NCBI GenBank assembly: GCA_002633005.1
Contig: NMRA01000017.1
Location: 1,698,295 to 1,756,627 of the forward strand
DNA: 58,333 bases
From: Phoronis australis
Lineage: Eukaryota; Phoronida; Phoronidae
Direction: 5' to 3'
Positions 50,088 to 58,333 of this stretch are shown here, one piece after another; position 1 is the first letter of the stretch, and each line of letters begins with the position of its first letter. Under the pieces are notes generated by a model. The model did not search any database. It was not told the DNA's origin and saw nothing but the letters and a program-made list of their open reading frames with translations. The translations under genes and the position numbers were made by a program.

Positions 50088-53000
50088 ATTTCGCCAAGTA
50101 TGTTGGTCTGACAGCAAGTTTTTTTTTTGTTCGCTCTCTAAACGTCGCAATTTTTGTCCGAGTTTCACGAAAATTTGCACGCAACGTGTAGATTGGGAAA
50201 TACCGGAACGCTTTTGTTTTTGGTCATGATCGGATTCAAAACTGCACAGTTGTAGCACGTGTTCTATAATAATTGTACCACGTTTTAGCCCTGTACGTCG
50301 AAAAATGCGGCCTCTATGAGCATTTGACTGTGAAATTGGATACAAAATGGCCGCCACGTCTGCCATTTTGAATTTGATCATGACCAAAAACAATATGCTT
50401 CCAGGACTTTCCGATCTGCACATTGTGTGCAAATTTCGTGAGAATGGGACGAAAATTGCGACCTGTAGAGTGCGAACAAAAAAAAATGAAAGCGCTCCGA
50501 GGAGTGACACTTGGCGAAATTAACAGAAAAGACGACGATAGAGATGATGACGAAGATGACGAATATGATGACTGTTGTGGCGATGATGAAAAATTCAAGT
50601 AATGATAACATTCACAAGACGAACGTAGAGTCCAGACAACAGTAAGTATAAGCTACAGTCTTGAACGACACTTGGCGAAATTAAGTGAAAAGACGACGAC
50701 GGAGACGATGATGAACATGATGACAATGGTGATGATGCTGAACAACATCATAACATTCATATGAAGCACTTAGATGTCATAAATCAGCAAGAAATAGGCT
50801 ACACTCTTGTTCAATAGAAGCTAAACCATCAGTGCAGCAAGAGCACTCAACATTGGAACAGTGCTTATCAGAAAATCTAGAATAATTCGAAAAGCAGACA
50901 TCCTAGCGAAAAATAGAAAACATCTTCTGAAAGCCCGTTTAAACTCTATCTAAACTAATGGTATCACCTAATTCCGTAAATTTTTCGAAAAAAAATGAAA
51001 TTTTGCATTTTTTTAGAAATTCAAAGTCAAATAACTCGAAAACGGCAAATCTGAGAGAAAAATTGTTACAGGTCATTTGAAAGAGTATACCTCAGAGAAT
51101 CCACATGCAAAAAACATGTCTTTTTCTCTTCCCGTTTAAAATGGCACTCCAGCACGACTGAAAATGGGTCAACATGCGCCAGATCCGCCATCTGGAAAGC
51201 AACTTTCGGTTTTTTAGCTCTGTACAAAGAGCAGGTCATAAAAAAACTAATACCTGCAAAAATTCGAAGGAATTGGCCCAATAATGCGCTCTCTACAGGA
51301 GAAAACATTTTTAGGCCAAAATCGAGGTGCGCATGTGCGATCGCTTATATTTCCGGCATCTTTAACCAGAAGTAAACAATTTCTGGTCCATTTACTGTGC
51401 CCATTCACAGCCCTGTAAATAAAAAATTGTAGCCTCCAGAAGCATTTGAATCTTTAAATGAAAATAAAATGGCCGCCACATCCGCCATCTTGAATTCCAT
51501 TATGACGAAAAACAATAGGCTTCCAGTACTCTCAAAACTACGTGTTATGTGTAAATTTCGTGATGATAGGATGAAAATTGCGACCTGTATCGTGCGAACA
51601 AACAAAAAAAATGACAGCTTTCCGGGGAGCGAAACTTGGCGAAATTAACCAAAAAAAACACGCTACAGATAACCAGAAAAGACGACGACAGAGATGATGA
51701 CAAAGATGACAGCTGTGACAATGATGGTGGCGATGATGGACAATGCAAGTTATGATATCATTCATATGACGAACGTAGATGTCAGAAATCACTAGGCTAC
51801 AGTCTTGAGCGACACTTGGTGAAATTAACTGAAGAAAAGACGACGTCGGAGATGATGACGAAGATGACAAATATGATGATGGTGGTGGAGATGATGAACA
51901 ACATCGTAACATTCATATGACGAACTTAGATGTCATAAATCAATAAGAAATAGGCTACAGTCTATAGTTCAATAGAAGCTAAACCAACATCAATGCAGCA
52001 CAAGCGCACAACAAAGGAACAGCGTTATCAGAAAATCTCAAATAACTCGAAAAGTAGACGTCCTAGCAGAAAATATCTTCTGAAAGCCCGTTCAAAACTC
52101 TATCTAAATTGATAGTATCACACAATTCCGTAAAATTTTTCGAAAAAAACAAAATTTTGCATGTTTTTAAGAAATTTAAAGTCAAATATCTCGAAAACGG
52201 TAAGTCTGAGAAAAAATTGTTATAGTTCATTTGAAAGAATATACCTTAGAGAATCCACATGCAAAAATTCACGTCATTTTCTCCTCCCGTTTAGGTGGCA
52301 CCTCAGCACGACTGAAAATAGGTCAAGGTGCGCCAGAACCACCATCTTGAAAGCAACTTCCGGTTTTTTGGCTGTGAAAAAGTCGTAAAAAACTAATAAC
52401 TGCAAAAATTCAAAGGAATTGGGCCTATATTGCGCCCTCTACAGAAGAAAATGTTTTTTGCCCAAAATCTAGGTGCGCATGCGCGAATGCCAATATTTCT
52501 GCCGTTTTTAACCGGAAGTAAACAATTTCCAGTACACATGTAGTGCACATCCGGTCCATTGTGCTGAGTTTCAAACCTGTACGTAAAAAATTGTAGCCTC
52601 CAGAAGCCTTTGAATCTTAAAATGAAAACAAAATGTCCGCCACAGCGGCCATCTTGGATCCGATTTTGACGAAAAACAATAGGCTTCCATTACTTCCGGA
52701 ACTTTGTGTTGTGTGTAAATTTCGTGATGATCGTACGATAATTGCGACCTGTATCGTGCGAAGAAACAAAAAAAACTTGATGGAAGAGCAACATACTTGG
52801 CGAAATTTATTTCGGCGAAATTTATTTCGCCAAGTAAAAATGAGAGCGCTGCGAGAAGCGACACTTGGGGAAATTAACCGAAAAGATGACGATAAAGATG
52901 ATGACGAAGATGACGAATGTGACGACGATGGTGGCGAGAATGAACAATAGAAGTAATTAGTAATAACATACACATGACGAACGTAGAAGTCCGAAATCAG

Positions 53001-54159
53001 TAATCTTGTGGGACACTTGGCGAAATTAACTGAAAAGACAACGACGGAGATGATGATGAAGATGATGAATATGATGATGGTTGGGGCGATGATGAACAAA
53101 CATCATGACATTCATATGACTTAGATGTCATAAATCAATAAAAAATAGGCTACAGTCTTGTTCAATTGAAGCTTAACCAACATCAATGCAGTAAGAGCGC
53201 TCAACAAAGGAACAGCGCTATCAGAAAATCTTGAATAATTCAAAAAATAGACGTCGTAGTGGAAAATGGGAAATATCTTCTGAAAGCTCGTTCAAAACTC
53301 TATCTAAATTGATAGTATCACACAATTCTGTAAGTTTTTCGAAAAAAATGAAATTTTGCATTTTTTTAAAGAAATTCAAAGTCAAATCATTCGAAAACCG
53401 TAAGTCTGAGAAAAAAATTGTTAGAGGTCATTTGAAAGGCTATACTTCAAAGAATCCACATGCAAAAATTCACGTCATTCTCTCTTCCCATTTAAAAGGC
53501 ACTCCAGCACGACTGAAAATAGGTCAACATGGGCCAAATCCGCCATCTTGGAAGCAACTTCCGGTTTTTTAGATCTGAATAATAGAATGTCACAAGACAC
53601 TAACACTTGCAAAAATTTGGAGGAATTGTCCCTGTAATGCGCCCTCTACAGGAGAAAACGTTTTTTCCCAAAATGGAGGTGCGCTTGCGCGATTGCCGAT
53701 ATTTCCGGCATCTTTAACCGGAAGTTAACAATTTCCGGTATAGATGTAGCACGCGCCCTCTTCAATAATTATACTGATTCTCAGCCCCATGCGTACAAAA
53801 TTATAGCCTCCAGGAGCATTTGAATCTTAAAATGGAAACAAAATGACCGCCATATCTGCCATCTTGGATCCGATTATGACGAAAAACAATAGGCTTTCGT
53901 GATGATCGGACAAAAATTGCGACCTGTATCGTGCGAACAAACAAAAAAAAACTTAGTGACAGAGCAACATACTTGGCGATATAAATTTCGCCAAGTGTCC
54001 GCCATTTTGTATTCGATCATGACCAAAAACAATAGCGTTCCAGTACTTCCCAATCTACACGTTGTGTGCAAATTTCGTGAAAATCGGACGAGAATTGCGA
54101 CCTGTAGAGAGCGAACAAACAAGAAAAACTTGCTGTCAGACCAACATACTTGGCGAAAT
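50088..54159. mobile_element. 4.07-kb inverted-repeat-bounded array of three ~1.16-kb units
   Basis: The outer ends are ATTTCGCCAAGTATGTTGGT and its inverse. The inverted match extends about 150 bp inward (GACAGCAAG, CAACGTGTAGATTGGGAA). The interior holds three direct units. GTAAATTTTTCGAAAAAAA-type words recur near 50980, 52130 and 53330; the GGTGCGCATG(T/C)GCGA-type word recurs near 51327, 52470 and 53680; ATTGTAGCCTCCAGAAGC recurs near 51427, 52590 and 53800. Each unit begins with TTGGCGAAATTAAC(A/C)GAAAAGA and a GATGATGACGAAGATGAC run. Long minus-strand frames here are shadows of that GAT/GAC-rich repeat. The superfamily is unknown. Confidence 0.7.
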
Positions 54160-54164
54160 ACGTT

Positions 54165-55019
54165 CTGTCTTCTTTAATCCCGTGTACCTCCATCAACTTG
54201 GTTGTGTCTTTCCCGAGTTTTGGGAAGGCGTCCAGTCTTTTCCTCAGTGAGTTTTCCACCACCTCTGGATCCCCATATGTGTCATCAAGACGTTCCCAAA
54301 GCCTTTGCAGAGCGCTTTCCGAGTCTCTGCTGTGAGGAGCTTTGGTGCTAAGCGCTTGCTTCTTGCTTGTCGGTCCAAGCCATTTGATGATTAAGTCAAG
54401 GTCTTCCACCGGTGAGAGGGCGAGAGTCTCCGTGACTTCAAGGTATGTACTTTTCCAGGAAGCATAGGATTCCGTCTTTCTGAGAATTTTTAGTGCTCAT
54501 TCTACTTAACCTCAACTCCTTGCGCAGTGTAAGTGTATGCTGGTGAGTTGTAACTGGAATCCAACTTGACCTGCCGTCTTTCATCTCTGAATTTGGATAT
54601 CGGTGGTATTTCCTCACTCATCAAGTCTGAATTCAAGTCTTCTATTCTGGAGAAGGCAGTGTCTATTGCAAAAATCTGTTGTTTAACAGAGAGGGAATAC
54701 TTCTCAAGCAGCTCGGCACTCTCTTCAGTCTTTGTTCTTGCCAAGAACTCCAACAGGGCATCTGTTACTGAGTCGTATCTATTGGCGAGTACATTTAGGA
54801 CATTCTGTATTTCTTGAAGTTTAGTCAATTCAGTTTTGTGCGTTTCAATTTCGCTAACCTCCGACTGTATGAAGGCCCAAGTCTTGGACATATGGTGTCC
54901 ATGACCCTCCAGAAGTGACTCAAATCGCTCGGTACCCCTTCTCATGAATGCCCGTTGACGCTCATCTCGTGGTTGGATGTCTGGTCCATCGCGCATCATA
55001 TCGCTGTTGGATCGAGTAG
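54165..55019 (-). pseudogene. BEL/Pao-type LTR retrotransposon gag, broken and truncated
   Basis: Minus-strand 54999-54502 encodes 165 residues with a heptad-like, coiled-coil-prone middle (SEIETHKTELTKLQEIQNVL), then a stop. In another frame, from about 54495 to 54165, the text includes SYASWKSTYLEVTETLALSP, DLIIKWLGPTSKKQA and LWERLDDTYGDPEVVENSLR. That is the conserved DUF1759-like core of BEL/Pao gag proteins. The stop plus frame change shows inactivation. The gene is cut at about 54165 by the 50-54-kb array, and no protease, RT or integrase follows. Described as a defective relic only. Confidence 0.7.
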
Positions 55020-55968
55020 TCTGGTTGTACCCTTTTTACTCTGTTGTTTCTTACAAACAAACGTATAACCAGGGACTGAGGGTAAAAAGCTGAAACAAGA
55101 ACAAAAGCTATTCAGAACACTACTAAATGTCTCTCAACTGATATACGTGACACAAAACCATAACTATGATGAGTATGAGTCGACTGACGGGAAAAATGAA
55201 ACACCCGAATGGGACAGTAGTAGCACGTTACATAAAGAAAGTTACTAAAAACAGCACGAATTATGCTAGGATATCCTACAGTATAGTGGGTGGCTAATTG
55301 TTAACGAAGCTTTACGTTTGGAAATCTAAAGGAATCTATAAAACAACTTACAATGTGGTTAGCCACAGCTCAACACTTGAAACACGTCAGACGAAAACTA
55401 AGAATCAACTAAGCGCATTCGTGACTAAGTGCTGATGCTCCAAATCCGAGATAGAATGCTGGCCGGAGGCGGCACAAGTACCTTCACCCTCAAGTGAGCC
55501 AAGGCCCCAAGTGAATAATTTTAATAATTTTAGTTATGACACACATTTTAATGTTGCATGTTCAGATTCTTTGCAGCCTTTAACTGGTACATGAACTTTC
55601 TTTTTTGTATAACATACATGTGAAACCTACTGAAACCTGGCTTAAATCTGCATTTTGCCCTGTTAGCAAGTGAAAACATAAAAATCAACTAAAGTACGCC
55701 TTTTTCTCTCATAAAATTGCTCTTGCGATACTCCTTAATTACCGTGATGTTTCCATTACAAACTCAAAGTCACATAGTATGCATACATGCAGCATTTTTG
55801 AATTTACAATTTTAGGTTTGGCCCACCTACTAAAATGTAAAGCCGATTGTTTTGATGTTCTTGTTGACAACGCAAAACAGGACCTATCATGTTAAGGAAT
55901 ATCATGATTTGATGAGACCAAAAGACATAATTCGATTTTTGTGTTTAAAACTGCTGAACTACCGGTAT
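55020..55968. other. Upstream of the gag relic: possible LTR, then unrecognised
   Basis: On the minus strand the ~500 bp before the gag frame could contain a 5' LTR and leader, but no TG...CA ends or primer-binding site were recognised and no second LTR exists in the window. The rest shows nothing. Confidence 0.25.
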
Positions 55969-56238
55969 ACCGTAAACTCGCGGCTCAATGCCCATGCCTG
56001 TGTAATCGCCCATCCCTGACTTGTGGTCAATTTGGCTTTGAAGCGTCCAATGCTTGAGTAATCGCCCATCCCCTACTTTGTGCAAATTTCCCGTAAGCGC
56101 CCATCTCTTCGGTAATCGCCCAACCCGAATTGTGGCCAATTGTTTATTTTAAGCGCCCACTGCTTGGGTAATCGTCCACCTCCTGCCAAAGATTTTCCCA
56201 ATTTAAGCTCCTAGGGCATTAACCCACGAGTTTACGGT
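55969..56238. mobile_element. GCCC-ended MITE, 270 bp, complete
   Basis: The ends are ACCGTAAACTCGCGG and, inverted, ACCGTAAACTCGTGG. The flanks are compatible with a TA duplication, but because the ends read TACCG...CGGTA the exact boundary is ambiguous. The interior is a tandem of about 55-60 bp units, each with TAATCGCCCATCCC and AAGCGCCCA(C/T). Confidence 0.75.
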
Positions 56239-56785
56239 ATATCGGAATGTATATTTAACTGCTACAACATGGTAGACATTGACATGTTAGAATTTTAACT
56301 CTGAGAACTACTAAGAGGGGAATAAAACATGAAAAACGCCTTGTTTATGACGTAAACAGTTTCAAGGGAAGGCTGTCTGTAACTGTTAATGAAACATAGG
56401 TGCATGCGATACACCTGAGCAAAAAATTACTTTGAAAAAGCTCATTAGGTAAGTTATAAATTCATGTGTAATATGTATAGTGAAAAACTTGTTGATGTAA
56501 GCATTAAAAATCACCGTGACCAGGATGCCACATTTAGTGCTTGAGACTGTAATATTCTTAATCGTCAAACCATAGCCTATCTTTGAAGGTAACACCTATA
56601 TATTATTTGGTTCCTACGGTATGTTGAGCATCGCTCTGAGCTCACTAATGTGCCATAAACTAATGAACTGTTAGGTGTATTGGCTTGCTTTTGTCCTTAT
56701 CACAGGGAGAATCACCTTTTAATTCAAACAACATTGAATAACACCCCCATGCAATGGTGTTCTATTCAGTACCCTATTCAACACA
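56239..56785. other. Unrecognised 0.55 kb
   Basis: AT-rich, no motif recognised. Confidence 0.4.
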
Positions 56786-57301
56786 CAGGGCTTGGAATTT
56801 TCCGCGGAAACGCGATTTCCGCTTTTTTTAAATGTTCTGTCCGCGCATTTTATTATATTTCCGCGTGAAAAAAAATCGGATTTGATATAAAATTTCTGCG
56901 GCAAATTCCTTTCTTACCGCGGCATTGCCGACGACGTTCACCTCGAAAAGTGGAAGTTGCTCTTTATGTTTCGGAGGAACGTAAATTGTCAACATTGCCG
57001 GGGCATCTGGGATAGCGTGGGGGGATTTTCAATGGCGTCTCGTGTGATTTTTAACTGCGGTAACAAATACTACGGCTCTGCAGCCAAAAATGTGTGGGGG
57101 TGTTAGTGGAGGAGTGGACGGACGAGATAAAAAGACGCAGACGCATGCTACTGATGGTGGTAACGTTTTTTTTTATTTTTTTTAGTCCTACCCATTTTTG
57201 TTGGCGAAAGATCCACATCGACTATTTCAAGGCTGGGTAGCGCGCATGTCTTGGGCCGTAAAATTTTCCGCGTTTTTTGTCATTGGTCATTCCAAGCCCT
57301 G
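56786..57301. mobile_element. hAT-like MITE, 516 bp, 6-bp AACACA duplication
   Basis: The ends are CAGGGCTTGGAATTTTCCGC and, inverted, CAGGGCTTGGAATGACC. The direct repeat AACACA lies flush on both sides (56780-56785 and 57302-57307). The interior is rich in TTCCGCG words near both ends. No transposase fragment is recognised. Confidence 0.75.
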
Positions 57302-58124
57302 AACACAACCTTTTGTTGTTTGTGCTGGGATCTCGTGTAAAGGCAACATGGCACGGAAAGGCAGCTTCACCTATCATTTGACGGGCTTACATTTGCGTTG
57401 TTGAACTCGTGTTTTCTTATCTTACTAAGGCTTTGCTAGGACATTACGGTGTTTTCCTGTTGCTCCCAACTTGTTCGATGCTATATCCCAACAATAAGTT
57501 GGGAAGTTTACTCCTGTAGCCAATATCTTACACGACTGATTAACTCCATTCTGGCATTCCTGGTTGGAGGCTTAGCTCTCTTTTGTTCGATATCTAGTCT
57601 GACTGGGCTGTGCTGTTAAAAATAAAAGTTAAATTATAACATATTTGAACATAAACCAATAGCATTTCTGAAATCTTCTTCAAATGGTGATCATATTTAG
57701 TTTTTGAATCGCCAAAATCACCGAAGTTACGACAATCTATTCTTTCCGAATACACCAAATTCACTCCGAGTTTGACTGTTCACACCTGATCTGTAATAAC
57801 CCTGTTATAGGGAGGACAACGTTTTTTGTAATTTTTTTACAATACCCGTGTGTCATGCATTTTTGAAAAGCCCTTTGTGTGAGAAATGAAATGGTGCAAA
57901 AATCAGAAAAATTGGATGAGCGGTTGACGAGAAAGTGGCCGTTGAAACGCGACGATTATGCATAAAATATCTGCCTTTTTACATAATTTCGTAAAAAATT
58001 AAAGAATATACATGTGCTGCATATAAAAAGATTCGTCTCATTGAGACAAACATGGTGTGTATTATATAAAATTTGGATCGATTTCTACAGAGATATTGCT
58101 GTTTAAGTGTGTTGTTATAGCATA
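57302..58124. other. Mostly unrecognised; contains a dispersed repeat
   Basis: Apart from the repeat at 57448-57590 nothing was recognised. Confidence 0.4.
57448..57590 (+). repeat. Dispersed ~140-bp repeat (copy 2)
   Basis: Direct match to 35985-36125; see that entry. Confidence 0.7.
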
Positions 58125-58333
58125 TACCGTAATCGTTCGGGTTAACGCCCATGCTCAGTTAACCGCCCACCCCTACTTTAGGTGGATTTTCGATTTAACC
58201 GCCCACTGCTCGGTTAACCGCCCCCCTGCTATTTTTGAAGATTTCCAATTAAGCGCCCACCTCTCGGTTAAGCGCCCATCCCCTACTTTTGACGATTGGT
58301 GATTACCGCCCTGTGCTAATAGGAAACGCGAAT
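58125..58333. mobile_element. GCCC-ended MITE, cut by the window edge
   Basis: The left end TACCGTAATCGTTCGGGTTA matches the inverted right end of 46392-46558. Tandem words CGGTTAACCGCCCAC and AAGCGCCCACC follow up to the last base. Confidence 0.65.

Noticed and set aside
50058-53099. Minus-strand frames of 77-160 codons rich in Ser, His and Ile
   Set aside because: They recur in each ~1.16-kb unit, overlap in several frames, and come from GAT/GAC-rich repeat DNA. No protein motif is present.

Overview
The window is nuclear DNA from an animal. It is AT-rich, has GT-AG spliced exons with long introns, and is packed with transposon remains. The one host gene that can be read with certainty is ACMSD, the zinc-dependent decarboxylase of the kynurenine/tryptophan pathway. 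The repeat fauna (Penelope-like, Kolobok-like TTAA elements, hAT-like, BEL/Pao, a tRNA-derived SINE, several TIR families) would suit a marine invertebrate, perhaps a deuterostome such as a hemichordate or echinoderm. The species cannot be fixed from sequence alone.

Layout. ACMSD lies on the minus strand from its ATG at 34851 down to 6836. Eight exons (57, 142, 50, 160, 77, 94, 96 and 173 bp) join without a phase error into exactly 283 codons. They carry the family's metal ligands His6, His8, His174 and His224 and the substrate residues Arg47, Trp191 and Arg235. The last ~50 residues, including the metal ligand expected at Asp291, are not found and probably lie left of position 1. A second gene starts divergently on the plus strand at 35512: a 36-bp first coding exon resembling the N-terminus of SH3BP5. 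The ~660 bp between the two ATGs is a candidate bidirectional promoter. No second exon of that gene was found up to the right edge.

Nearly everything else is intronic or intergenic repeat. (1) A dispersed family at eight loci is built from ~145-bp units, each centred on a CCACTAGGTGGCGC-like word that fits the CTCF core consensus. (2) Three copies of a TTAA-flanked element are present. Two of them (19.1-21.0 kb and 25.5-27.1 kb) are inverted relative to each other on either side of ACMSD exon 4, and the third retains a decayed P2X7-like cysteine-rich fragment. (3) Insertions can be read at base resolution: one TTAA element splits a Penelope-like frame, and a 1015-bp Kolobok-like element with a THAP remnant splits a LINE frame. 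(4) A small 5-bp-TSD MITE has a paralogous empty site in the window, and a SINE has 12-bp target duplications. (5) hAT-like elements have unusually short target duplications, and a 4.05-kb long-TIR element has a hAT nested in it. (6) A 4.07-kb inverted-repeat-bounded array of three ~1.16-kb units lies next to a decayed BEL/Pao gag. (7) A family with GCCCAT-rich ends occurs at several places.

No bacterial-type operon, CRISPR array or rRNA was seen. An assembly gap of 753 N occupies 12976-13728 inside ACMSD intron 4. The most noteworthy signals are the nucleosome-length CTCF-like arrays and the inverted transposon pair bracketing exon 4.
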